Below are positions 19,782 through 29,882 of a stretch of DNA of 33,316 nt, in pieces; the stretch's first letter is position 1; each line of letters opens with the position of its first letter. Below the pieces are notes generated by a model. It had not been told where the DNA came from. It did not search any database and worked only from the letters and a program-made list of their open reading frames with translations. A program made the position numbers and the translations under genes. This DNA is from Thermoleophilia bacterium (lineage in GTDB: Bacteria; Actinomycetota; Thermoleophilia; Gaiellales; SKUG01), in the NCBI GenBank assembly GCA_025964435.1, contig JAOPYV010000052.1, forward strand, positions 1 through 33,316. Reading direction: 5' to 3'.

Positions 19782-20867
19782 ATGGACCTCTCCGCTGAAG
19801 CTTCCGCACCCGCCACAGCCCACGCCATCGACACGGACCTGCTGGACCTGATCCAGAACGAGTTCCCGCTCGTGGCACGGCCCTACGCGGCATTCGCGGA
19901 GAAGCTGGGCGTCGACGAGGAGCTCGTCATCGCGCGCATCGCCGCGCTGCGCGAGGCCGGCCAGATCCGCCAGATCAGCGCGATCTTCGACACGCGTCGC
20001 CTCGGTTACCGCTCGATGCTCGCCGCCGCGACGATCGCCGGCGACCAGGACGCGATCGATCGCGCCGCCGCCATCTTCAGCGCCCACCCGGGCGTCACGC
20101 ACAACTACCTGCGCGACCACGAGCTCAACGTCTGGTTCACGCTCGCCGTACCGCCGGACTCCAAGATCGGCCTCGAGGCGACGATCGACCTGCTCGGTGA
20201 GCTGGCCAACGTCGAGGTCATGCGCCACATGCCGTCGAAGCGCTTCTTCAAGATCGGCGTCGACCTCGACGTGAAGGGCGACCGCAGCCCGGACGCCAAG
20301 AAGGTCGTCAAGGCGCCGCAGGTGCAGGCACCCGCAGCCGAATCGCTGACCGACCGCGACAAGGATGCGATCCGCGCGCTGCAGATCGACCTGCCCGCCG
20401 TCGCCCGTCCCTTCCTCGAGCTCGCCGAGCAGTACGGCTTCGACGAGGCCGAGCTGCTCAAGCGCGGCCACGCCTTCCTCACGACCGGCCAGATGCGCCG
20501 CTTCGCCGCCGTGCTCGCGCACCGCAAGGCGGGCTTCGTCTACAACGGCATGGGCGTCTGGAAGGTCCCGGTCGAGCGCCTCGACGAGATCGGTCAGATC
20601 ATGGCGGGCTTCCGTGGCGTGTCGCACTGCTACGAGCGCCCGACCTACCCCGGCTGGCCCTACAACATCTTCTCGATGACACACGGCCGCGAGAAGGCCG
20701 ACTGTGAAAACGTGCTCGAGGCGATCGCCAAGGAGATCGGCGTCACGAAGGACGACTACATCGTCCTGTACTCCACCAAGGAGTACAAGAAGACGCGCGT
20801 GTCGTACTTCACGCCTGAGATGTACGCGTGGGAAGACGTCCACGCGCCGCTGCTCAGCCCCTCCTGA
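19782..20867 (+). CDS. Siroheme decarboxylase-like fusion (AhbA-AhbB/NirDL type, Lrp/AsnC fold)
   Basis: The 361-aa product holds two Lrp/AsnC-like units. The first (about 15-165) has a winged helix (DLIQNEFPLVARPY, RIAALREAGQIRQIS) and GVTHNYLRDHELNVWFTLA (104-122). The second (about 187-350) repeats the layout (IDLPAVARPF) and ends with VSHCYERPTYPGWPYNIFSM. These are signatures of the siroheme decarboxylase subunits AhbA and AhbB (or NirD/NirL), which convert siroheme to 12,18-didecarboxysiroheme in the alternative haem or haem d1 pathway. It is often annotated as an AsnC regulator. No other ahb or nir gene is in the window. The divergent neighbour is a haem protein. Confidence 0.85.
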   Translation: MDLSAEASAPATAHAIDTDLLDLIQNEFPLVARPYAAFAEKLGVDEELVIARIAALREAGQIRQISAIFDTRRLGYRSMLAAATIAGDQDAIDRAAAIFSAHPGVTHNYLRDHELNVWFTLAVPPDSKIGLEATIDLLGELANVEVMRHMPSKRFFKIGVDLDVKGDRSPDAKKVVKAPQVQAPAAESLTDRDKDAIRALQIDLPAVARPFLELAEQYGFDEAELLKRGHAFLTTGQMRRFAAVLAHRKAGFVYNGMGVWKVPVERLDEIGQIMAGFRGVSHCYERPTYPGWPYNIFSMTHGREKADCENVLEAIAKEIGVTKDDYIVLYSTKEYKKTRVSYFTPEMYAWEDVHAPLLSPS

Positions 20868-20912
20868 CGAGAGCGGCCGTGCGCCGGCCGCTTCCCCCCT
20901 GCGAGTACCCCC

Positions 20913-20941
20913 TTGCCGGTTCCGTCGACCCGTCGTACCTT
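20913..20941 (+). promoter_or_regulatory. Promoter of the helical-protein gene (TTGCCG-17-TACCTT)
   Basis: TTGCCG (20913-20918) and TACCTT (20936-20941) are spaced by exactly 17 bases in the intergenic region. Transcription from here would leave a 5' leader of about 65 nt before the ATG at 21013. Confidence 0.45.
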
Positions 20942-20953
20942 CGAGGAGGAGCT

Positions 20954-21005
20954 GGGGTCGTCACGGTTGATGCAGACCCCCGGGGAACACACAGTCAGTT
21001 GGGGG
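20954..21005 (+). promoter_or_regulatory. Possible competing 5'-leader hairpins covering the ribosome site
   Basis: GGGGTC (20954-20959) can pair with GACCCC (20975-20980), while CCCCC (20977-20981) can instead pair with the GGGGG ribosome site (21001-21005). The two pairings exclude each other, as in a translational switch. No known riboswitch class is recognised. Confidence 0.3.
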
Positions 21006-21012
21006 ATCCACC

Positions 21013-21978
21013 ATGGCCACTCGCTCGAGGGCACGTCATTTTCACGCAACCGCCCGCGCACTCAATGCCGCGGCGGCAACACGAGGCGACGCGGACGGCA
21101 TGCTCGTGACCGCTGAGGTCTCGGATGTCGACATCCAGTCGATCATCGCCGGCTCGATGGCCGGAACCGACACGTCGATCGCCTCGATGTCAGTCGAGCC
21201 ATCATTGACACCGATCACGCTGCCCGTCAGCGCGATGCCCGCCGAGGAGCTCGTGCACCTGCACGAGGAGCTGCGCTGGGCCGAGAGCAAGCTGATGCAG
21301 GCCTCGGAGCGACTGGCCGAGGCGCAGGAAGCCCGCCGCAAGGACCTCGTCGCACTGGCCGTCATGCGGCGCGAGCTGCTCGGCTCCTTCGCTGCCGAGC
21401 GTTCCTGGCTGCAGGGCTCGGTCCGCTACTTCGCCGACATCCACCCGGCGCTGGTCGAGCGTGAGCTCGAGCTGGCCGACCTCGTCGACAACGGCGTGCG
21501 CACCGAATCGGTCATCCACGAGCTGGCCGCCGTGCGCTCCGAGCGCAAGCTGTTCGATATCGCACTGGCGCAGGCCGGCGTGCAGCTGGCCCGGGTCGAG
21601 GACAACCAGGCATCGAGCGAGTACCAGGTTGCGAGCGAGGCCTACGAGCGCGAGCCCGATGGTGCCTCGATGCGGGAGCTGGCGCGACTGCGCGCACTCT
21701 CCACGCGCCAGCGCCGTGAGGCGGTTCGCCTCCGCGGCGAGGCGACGCTGCTGCTCGACGAGATGGGCATCGTCGGGGGCATGGGTGAAGTGACCGCGGC
21801 CAACGCATTCCTCGCAGCCGAGTACGAAGGCGACGAGCGCGCAGCTGACCGCATGGATCGACTGCGCGTGGCGCAGGTCGAGCTGGAGCTCGGTCGACTG
21901 CCCGAGCCCGAGGCGGCATGGAAGAGCGGGATCAAGCACCCCGTGCACTTCATGCGCGCACGTCGCACGACGCGCTGA
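21013..21978 (+). CDS. Helical/coiled-coil protein, unknown
   Basis: The 321-aa product starts at an ATG 7 nt after a GGGGG site. Residues 1-75 are Ala/Ser/Thr-rich and probably disordered. From about 78 to 300 it is rich in Leu, Glu, Arg and Ala with heptad-like spacing (EELVHLHEELRWAESKLMQASERL region and two later stretches), indicating long helices or coiled coils. There is no signal peptide or membrane segment. The C-terminus is basic (RARRTTR). No family is recognised. It has its own promoter and terminator, and is convergent with the nuo operon. Confidence 0.8.
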   Translation: MATRSRARHFHATARALNAAAATRGDADGMLVTAEVSDVDIQSIIAGSMAGTDTSIASMSVEPSLTPITLPVSAMPAEELVHLHEELRWAESKLMQASERLAEAQEARRKDLVALAVMRRELLGSFAAERSWLQGSVRYFADIHPALVERELELADLVDNGVRTESVIHELAAVRSERKLFDIALAQAGVQLARVEDNQASSEYQVASEAYEREPDGASMRELARLRALSTRQRREAVRLRGEATLLLDEMGIVGGMGEVTAANAFLAAEYEGDERAADRMDRLRVAQVELELGRLPEPEAAWKSGIKHPVHFMRARRTTR

Positions 21979-22026
21979 GGCGCTGAGGCGCGAACGAGCG
22001 AGCAAGCAAGGACTGTGAGATCGATG

Positions 22027-22051
22027 GGGACGGCAGCTTCGGCGCCGTCCC
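22027..22051 (+). terminator. UUCG-capped hairpin after the helical-protein gene
   Basis: GGGACGGC and GCCGTCCC form an 8-bp stem; after a one-base bulge GC-TTCG-GC caps it with the UUCG tetraloop on the plus strand. It ends 7 bases before the nuoN stop and may serve both convergent units. Confidence 0.6.
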
Positions 22052-22058
22052 TGTCGCG

Positions 22059-23651
22059 TTACTCGGCAGCGGCGGGCGCCGTCTGCGCGACCGGGCCGGG
22101 AGCCGCGGCAGCGTCGACGTTGGTGCAGTCATCGCCGCGCTGGGCGAGGTTCGCCTTCACGTCGCAGCCGAGCTCGAACACCTTGTTCGGCACGAAGGCG
22201 AGCAGCAGCGTGGCTCCGGCCAGCGCGACGGCGAGGCCGGAGACGACGGGCAGCTGCGTGCCAGCGGACCAGCGATGGTCGCCCGTGCTGGCGGCCGGCA
22301 GGTTCACCGCTGCCGCAGCAGCGCGCGCCGCGTTCGGCTCGCGCATGTAGAGCTCGACGATCACGCGCAGGTAGTAGCCGAGGCTCACGACCGAACCGAG
22401 CGCACCGACGACGGCGAGCCAGGCGTAGCCGCTCTCGACGGCGCCGTCGAAGAGGCCGAACTTGGAGAAGAAGCCGGCGGTCGGCGGGATGCCCGCGAGC
22501 GAGAGGCTGCAGACGACGAGGCCGAAGGCAGGCAGCGCGTGGCCGATCGAGCGGCCCTCGCTCGCCCAGCCGCGACCGGCGAGGTCGGCGAAGGTAGCGT
22601 CGCGGCCGATCTCACGCTCGAGCACGACGACGTAGGCAAAGGCACCGAGCGTCATCGCGGTGTAGACGATCAGCGCGTAGACGAGCGCCGGGATGCCGGT
22701 CGTGTCCCAGCCGACGATGCCGCAGAGCAGGTAGCCGGCCTGGGCGATCGAGGAGTAGGCGAGCATGCGCTTGAGGTGCAGCTGGCCGAGCGCACCGGCG
22801 TTGCCGATGACGATGCTGGCGACGGCGAGACCGGCGACGATCGGCACCCAGGTGCTCGACTCGGCGCCGAAGGCGGTGACCAGCACGCGGGCGAGCACGA
22901 GGAATCCGACGGCCTTGGTCGCCGTGCTCATGAAGGCGGTGACGGGGGTGCCCGCACCCTCGTAGACGTCGGGCGTCCACCAGTGCATCGGCGCTGCGCC
23001 GATCTTGAAGGCGAGGCCACCGAGCACGAGCGCCGCGCCCGCGAAGAGCAGGATGCCGCGCGAATCGGAGTCGCCGATCACGGCGAGGTCGAAGGAGCCG
23101 GTCGCGCCATAGACGAGCGCGGTGCCATAGAGCAGGACGGCGCTGGAAAGGCCGCCGATGATCAGGTACTTGAGCCCGGATTCGAGCGAGGCGCTGCGAT
23201 CGGCGTCGAGCGCGCAGAGCACGTAGAGCGAGATCGAGAACAGCTCGAGCCCGATGAACAGCGAGACGAAGGAACCCGACGCGGCGAACAGGCTCATGCC
23301 GCAGACAGCGGTCAGCAGCAGCGCGTGGAACTCACCGTGGCGCCCATCGTTGGCGCGCCCGCGCACCGCGAGGCCGACGGCGACGAGACCGCTGATCACG
23401 GCGATCAGGCGGCCGGCGTTCGCCAGCTCATCCGAATCGATGAGGCCAGCGAAGGCGCCGTAGCGCGAGACATTGAACTCCATCAGCACGAAGACGAAGG
23501 TCGCGATCAGCGTGGCGCTGGTCAGCGCGATGCTGGCGACGCGGTTCCACTGCTTGCGGCCCATGCCGACGAGCAGCACGACCATGGCACCAACGGCCGT
23601 GATCAGCTCCGGCAGGATGGCGAACCAGTCAAGTTCCGGCTTGGGGATCAA
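22059..23651 (-). CDS. nuoN: NADH-quinone oxidoreductase subunit N
   Basis: The 530-aa polytopic product is a Mrp-antiporter-like proton-pumping subunit of complex I. KIGAAPMHWWTPDVYEGAGTP is the conserved discontinuous-helix region with the key Lys, and MLAYSSIAQAGYLL is the second such region. The start codon is TTG, set by the TTGA overlap with the nuoM stop. The C-terminus carries an unusual soluble tail of about 35 residues with two Cys (CDVKANLAQRGDDC) and an Ala/Pro-rich end. It is the last gene of the operon. Confidence 0.97.
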   Translation of the reverse strand: MIPKPELDWFAILPELITAVGAMVVLLVGMGRKQWNRVASIALTSATLIATFVFVLMEFNVSRYGAFAGLIDSDELANAGRLIAVISGLVAVGLAVRGRANDGRHGEFHALLLTAVCGMSLFAASGSFVSLFIGLELFSISLYVLCALDADRSASLESGLKYLIIGGLSSAVLLYGTALVYGATGSFDLAVIGDSDSRGILLFAGAALVLGGLAFKIGAAPMHWWTPDVYEGAGTPVTAFMSTATKAVGFLVLARVLVTAFGAESSTWVPIVAGLAVASIVIGNAGALGQLHLKRMLAYSSIAQAGYLLCGIVGWDTTGIPALVYALIVYTAMTLGAFAYVVVLEREIGRDATFADLAGRGWASEGRSIGHALPAFGLVVCSLSLAGIPPTAGFFSKFGLFDGAVESGYAWLAVVGALGSVVSLGYYLRVIVELYMREPNAARAAAAAVNLPAASTGDHRWSAGTQLPVVSGLAVALAGATLLLAFVPNKVFELGCDVKANLAQRGDDCTNVDAAAAPGPVAQTAPAAAE

Positions 23652-25294
23652 TGGTCCGTCTCCTTGGCGCTTGCGACGAGCGGATCCGCGCCGACCTGGA
23701 TCGCCACGGGCGGCTCGTTCATCGAGCGGCGTGCAATGTTCGGCCAGACGCTCAGCGCCACGAGGGCGACGATTGCCGGAACGACGATGAGCAGCTCACG
23801 CCAGCCGAGGTCGGCGCCGAAGCGCTCCTGGGCGGGTGCACTGTCCTCGGCGACCTGCGCGCTGCTGGTCATCGTGATGCCGGCGATCAGGCGCAGCGCA
23901 TACATCGCGGCGAGCACGACGGCGATTGCGCCGATCGTGCCGACGACCATGCCACTGACATCGCCGCGGAAGACACCGCTGAGGATGAGCAGCTCGCCGG
24001 CGAAGGTCGAGGCGCCGGGCACCGCGAGCATGACGAGCGTCAGCACGAGGCCGATCGTCGCGAGGCGCGCGCGGCCGGTGCCGAGGCCACCGAGCTTGGC
24101 GAAGGTGCGCTCGCCGGTGCGGATCTCGACGATGCCGATCAGCAGGAACATCGCGGCGCTGACGAGTCCGTGGTTGAGCGACTGCAGGTAGGCGCCCGAG
24201 ACGCCCTGCGTGCCGCCGTCGCCGAGGTACGCCATCAGGCCCAGCACGATCAGGCCCATCTGGGCGAGCGAGGAGTAGGCGACCACGCCGCGCATGTCGG
24301 GCTGGCGGAAGGCGGCGAAGGAGCCGTAGACGAGGCTGAACAGCGCGACCCAGGTCAGCACGGCGCCGGGCCAGTCGTCGAGGCGGCCCGGGAAGAGCGG
24401 GAGCACGACGACGAAGAAGCCGAAGAAGGCGGCCTTGGAGATGAGACCGGAGAGCACCGCGGTGACTTCGGCCGGTGCCTGGCGGTAGGCGAGCGGCAGC
24501 CACCCCTGGAACGGCACGAGCGGCGCCTTGATCGCGAACGCCACGATGAACGAGAGCATGATCCACGGCGAGAGCGTCAATCCGCCATCGGCGACCAGCT
24601 GCGAGAGCGCCGGCAGCGAGAAGGTCGCGGAGTCGGCGAGGTCGCCGCCGGCCTTGGCGAAGGCCTCGTTCGCGGCGACGCCGGTGGCGATCACGCCGAC
24701 CAGCATCGGCAGGCTGCCGAGCAGCGTGTAGATGAACATCGACATCGTCGCGCGGATGCGCAGCTCCCCACCCCACGTGCCGACGAGCACGAGCAGCGGC
24801 ACGAGCATGAGCTCGAAGAAGACGTAGAAGAGCACGAGGTCGCGCGAGACGAACAGGCCCGTCAGCGCGGCCGCCGTCAGCCACAGCAGGCCTTGCATCG
24901 CGGCCGGGCGCGGGCGATCGGCCCACCAGGAGAAGGCGGAAGCCGAGGCCGTGACGAGCGTCGTCAGTGCGATCAGGCCGAGCGCCGCGTAGCCGAAGGC
25001 GACGTGGTACTCGATGCCCCACTGCGGGAACCACTCGGTGCACTGCGCGAGCACGAACCGTGCACCCTGCTCCGGCAGCGCGTCGCCGCACGTCGGGGCA
25101 ACGCCCGAGGCGTGCGAGTCGGCGTACCTCGACAGCTGCACGGCGCCGACGATCAGCAGCGCGCTCTGCAAGAGGAACGTCACGAGCGACGCGAGTGCTG
25201 CCGCGCGGCGCGTCATCATCGAGAGCGCGACGAGGCCGCCGGCTGCGGGGACGATGATCAGGAGCGTTGCGATGGAGAAGGCGTTGTCACCCAT
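23648..25294 (-). CDS. nuoM: NADH-quinone oxidoreductase subunit M
   Basis: The 548-aa product is the middle antiporter-like subunit of complex I. The conserved Glu161 lies in FFELMLVPLL, and KAPLVPFQGWLPLAYRQAP holds the conserved Lys/Pro region. The loop after the second helix (about 56-95) is longer than usual and holds two Cys (C69, C85), which could form a disulfide on the outer face. The ATG is 6 bp after the nuoL stop with GGAGGG upstream. The stop overlaps the TTG start of nuoN by 4 bp. Confidence 0.97.
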   Translation of the reverse strand: MGDNAFSIATLLIIVPAAGGLVALSMMTRRAAALASLVTFLLQSALLIVGAVQLSRYADSHASGVAPTCGDALPEQGARFVLAQCTEWFPQWGIEYHVAFGYAALGLIALTTLVTASASAFSWWADRPRPAAMQGLLWLTAAALTGLFVSRDLVLFYVFFELMLVPLLVLVGTWGGELRIRATMSMFIYTLLGSLPMLVGVIATGVAANEAFAKAGGDLADSATFSLPALSQLVADGGLTLSPWIMLSFIVAFAIKAPLVPFQGWLPLAYRQAPAEVTAVLSGLISKAAFFGFFVVVLPLFPGRLDDWPGAVLTWVALFSLVYGSFAAFRQPDMRGVVAYSSLAQMGLIVLGLMAYLGDGGTQGVSGAYLQSLNHGLVSAAMFLLIGIVEIRTGERTFAKLGGLGTGRARLATIGLVLTLVMLAVPGASTFAGELLILSGVFRGDVSGMVVGTIGAIAVVLAAMYALRLIAGITMTSSAQVAEDSAPAQERFGADLGWRELLIVVPAIVALVALSVWPNIARRSMNEPPVAIQVGADPLVASAKETDH

Positions 25295-25300
25295 GGTCGA

Positions 25301-27267
<1,967 letters not shown>

Positions 27268-27271
<4 letters not shown>

Positions 27272-27573
27272 CCGTGCAGCTCCGTGAGTTCATCGGTGTC
27301 GAGCTCGCGGCGTAGGTGGCTGAGCGCCACCACGATGCCGAGGCCGACGACGACCTCGCTCGCGGCGATCGCCATCACGACGATCGCGAAGATCTGGCCA
27401 TCATGCACGCCGTGCGTGCGGGAGAAGGCGACGAGCGCCAGGTTGCCTGCGTTGAGCATGATCTCGATGCTCAGCAGCACGACCAGCGCGTTGCGGCGCA
27501 TCAGCACGCCGGCAGCACCGATCGAGAAGAGGACCGCGCTCAGCGCGACGAACCATTCGACGTCGACCGTCAT
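27268..27573 (-). CDS. nuoK: NADH-quinone oxidoreductase subunit K
   Basis: The 101-aa, three-helix product has the two buried glutamates of the proton path, E37 (LLSIEIMLNAGNL) and E73 (AIAASEVVVGLG), matching E36 and E72 of the E. coli protein. Length is as usual. Both ends overlap neighbouring genes by 4 bp (ATGA), so translation is coupled to nuoJ and nuoL. Confidence 0.98.
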
Positions 27574-28232
27574 GAGTTCAGCTCCCGGTCACGATGGGCG
27601 GCAGCGGCGGCCTGGTCGTACGACTTCTTCTGCTGGTCGGCGCTGCGGGTCTGCATCAGCTTGCGCATCCGCTCGTGGCGGGCGCGACCGGTCAGGCCGA
27701 GGATGATGCCGCCGATCGCGGCGACGAGCAGCACGACCGAGGTGATCTCGAAGGCGAGCACGTAGTCGGTCAGGAAGACCTCGCCGATCGCCTGCGCGGA
27801 ACCGAAGCTGAAGCCGGCACCCGTCTCGGGCAGCTCCTGGACGGCGTTGGGGAAGTTCGACGCGATCACGACGCCGACCAGCAGCGTCGCGAGTGACAGC
27901 GCGAGCAGCGCGGCGATCGGGCGCAGCCAGCGCAGGCGGATCGCGTCGGTCGCGAGCTCGCGTCGATCACCGAGATAGGCGATCACGAACAGGAACAGCA
28001 CGACGACGGCGCCGGCGTAGACGAGGATCTGCGCGAGCGCCACGAAGGGCTGGTCGAGCATCAGGTACAGCGCGCCGAGTGACACGAAGTTGAAGAGCAG
28101 GCTCAGCGCCGAGTGGAACGGGTCACTCGCCATCACGACGCGCAGCGCACCGACGATCGCCGTCAGCGAGAACATCGCGAACAGCAGCACTTCGACCGGC
28201 GCACCGGGGATATCGAACTCGAGCGGGTTCAC
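27570..28232 (-). CDS. nuoJ: NADH-quinone oxidoreductase subunit J
   Basis: The 220-aa product has five membrane helices. ILVYAGAVVVLFLFVIAYLGD is the conserved third helix, whose pi-bulge takes part in coupling quinone reduction to proton movement. A soluble, charged C-terminal tail (about 178-220) ends the protein. The start is GTG, which overlaps the nuoI stop as GTGA. Confidence 0.96.
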   Translation of the reverse strand: MNPLEFDIPGAPVEVLLFAMFSLTAIVGALRVVMASDPFHSALSLLFNFVSLGALYLMLDQPFVALAQILVYAGAVVVLFLFVIAYLGDRRELATDAIRLRWLRPIAALLALSLATLLVGVVIASNFPNAVQELPETGAGFSFGSAQAIGEVFLTDYVLAFEITSVVLLVAAIGGIILGLTGRARHERMRKLMQTRSADQQKKSYDQAAAAAHRDRELNS

Positions 28233-28840
28233 TTGCCGCGGCCCTGCCTCTTGGTCGGCGCGAGATCCGTGGAGCTGCGCTCGGCACGCTCACGCGACAC
28301 GGTCTCCTCGAGCCAGACCGGCAGCGAGCTGTCGAGGTCGGGCTCGGGGCGCGTGACGGCGCGACGGTTCATGCCGTAGTTGTCCTTGGTCGGCGGGTCC
28401 GCCAGGAGCATGTTCTTGGTGTAGATCATCTGGTCGCGGTTGAGGTCCGCGAGCTCCCAGTCGTTGCCGAGCGTGATCGCGTCGAACGGACACGCCATCT
28501 CGCAGTAGCCGCAGAAGATGCAGCGGCTCATGTTGATCTCGTAGACCTGCGCGAAGCGCTCGCCGGCCGAGACGCGATTGTCGTCGGTGTTCTCCGCGGC
28601 GACGACGCGGATGCAGTCAGCCGGGCAGGCCGCGGCGCAGAGCGAGCAGCCGACGCACTTCTCGAGGCCGTTGGCGTGACGGTGCAGCTTGTGGCGACCG
28701 CGGAAGCGCGGCATCACGGGATGCTTGTACTCCGGGTACTGCTCGGTGATGTTGCGGCCCAGGAAGGCTCGCAGCGTCGTCGCGAGGCCGACGCCGGTGT
28801 TCTTCGTTCCGCGGAACACGCCGGTGAAGTTGTTGCTCAT
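28229..28840 (-). CDS. nuoI: NADH-quinone oxidoreductase subunit I
   Basis: The ATG at 28840 (203 aa) is preferred to the ORF-track ATG four codons upstream because it overlaps the nuoH stop as ATGA, as at the other nuo junctions. Two [4Fe-4S] sites are complete: C62-x2-C65-x2-C68-x3-C72 and C107-x2-C110-x2-C113-x3-C117. These are clusters N6a and N6b that lead electrons to quinone. The C-terminal 25 residues are a charged, probably disordered extension. Confidence 0.97.
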   Translation of the reverse strand: MSNNFTGVFRGTKNTGVGLATTLRAFLGRNITEQYPEYKHPVMPRFRGRHKLHRHANGLEKCVGCSLCAAACPADCIRVVAAENTDDNRVSAGERFAQVYEINMSRCIFCGYCEMACPFDAITLGNDWELADLNRDQMIYTKNMLLADPPTKDNYGMNRRAVTRPEPDLDSSLPVWLEETVSRERAERSSTDLAPTKRQGRGK

Positions 28841-29877
28841 GCTCGCCCCCATCCCTGGCTGGCGATCAGGGCGGTGATCAGGAACTGCGCCGTTGCCAGT
28901 GGCAGCAGCGCCTTCCAGCCCATACGCATCAGCCGGTCATAGCGCAGTCGCGGCACGGTGGCCCGGATCCAGATGAAGACGAAGACGAAGAACGCCATCT
29001 TCACGGTGAAGCTGAGCAGGTCGAGCCAGGCGTTGGCGTCGGGCAGGCCGGGGATCGACGTGCCGCCGAGGAAGAAGGTGACGCCGATCGCGCAGATCGC
29101 GAGCAGGTGCAGGTACTCCGCGTTGGCGAAGGCCGCGTAGCGCAGGCCGCCGTACTCGGTGTGGAAGCCGCCGACGAGTTCCTGCTCGGCCTCGGAGTGG
29201 TCGAACGGCGCGCGGTTGGCTTCGGCCAGTGCGGCGATCAGGAAGAGCACGAAGCCGAGCGGCGCCCAGACGATGAACCAGGGATGCCAGCCGCCGATCG
29301 ACCAGTCGAGGTGGCCCTCGGCGATCTTCGACATCGACAGCGTGCCGGTCATGAGCAGCACCGGCATCATCGCGAGCGTCAGCGTGATCTCGTAGCTGAT
29401 CAGCTGGGCGCAGGCGCGGAGCGCACCGAGCAGCGCGTACTTGGAGTTGGAGGCCCAGCCGCCGACGATCACGCCGTAGCCGCCGAGTCCGCTCATCGCG
29501 ATGGCGAAGAGCACGCCGACGTCGAGGTCAGCCGCCATCGACGACGGGGTGACCCAGCCGAAGAGGTTCCAGTCCTCGTTGCCGAACGGGATGACGGCGA
29601 AGACGGCAAGCGCGAAGAACAGCGTCGCGATCGGGGCAGCGAGATGGAGCACCGCGCTGACCGCGTTCGGCTTGAAGTTCTCCTTGTTGATCAGCTTCAG
29701 CAGGTCGGCGATCGGCTGCAGGAGGCCGAATGGTCCGACCCGGTTCGGGCCGAGGCGGTACTGGAAGAACGACAGCAGGCGTCGCTCGACCCACGTCATG
29801 AGGGCGAAGACGACCATGATCAGGTTCGCAATCACGAACCCCTTCACGAAGAGCGCAAGGATCTCCCAGATCGGCAT
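28837..29877 (-). CDS. nuoH: NADH-quinone oxidoreductase subunit H
   Basis: The 346-aa, eight-helix product forms the membrane end of the quinone chamber. RLGPNRVGPFGLLQPIADLLKL is the family signature, and PFDHSEAEQELVGGFHTEYGG is the conserved acidic loop on the quinone side. The ATG lies 5 bp after the nuoG stop, and the stop overlaps nuoI by 4 bp. Confidence 0.97.
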   Translation of the reverse strand: MPIWEILALFVKGFVIANLIMVVFALMTWVERRLLSFFQYRLGPNRVGPFGLLQPIADLLKLINKENFKPNAVSAVLHLAAPIATLFFALAVFAVIPFGNEDWNLFGWVTPSSMAADLDVGVLFAIAMSGLGGYGVIVGGWASNSKYALLGALRACAQLISYEITLTLAMMPVLLMTGTLSMSKIAEGHLDWSIGGWHPWFIVWAPLGFVLFLIAALAEANRAPFDHSEAEQELVGGFHTEYGGLRYAAFANAEYLHLLAICAIGVTFFLGGTSIPGLPDANAWLDLLSFTVKMAFFVFVFIWIRATVPRLRYDRLMRMGWKALLPLATAQFLITALIASQGWGRA

Positions 29878-29882
29878 GTCCG

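Noticed and set aside
19782-20867. Simple Lrp/AsnC transcription regulator
   Set aside because: Two full AhbA/AhbB-like units with the HNYLRDH and CYERPTYPGWPYN signatures fit siroheme decarboxylase better than an amino-acid-sensing regulator, though a regulatory role is not excluded.
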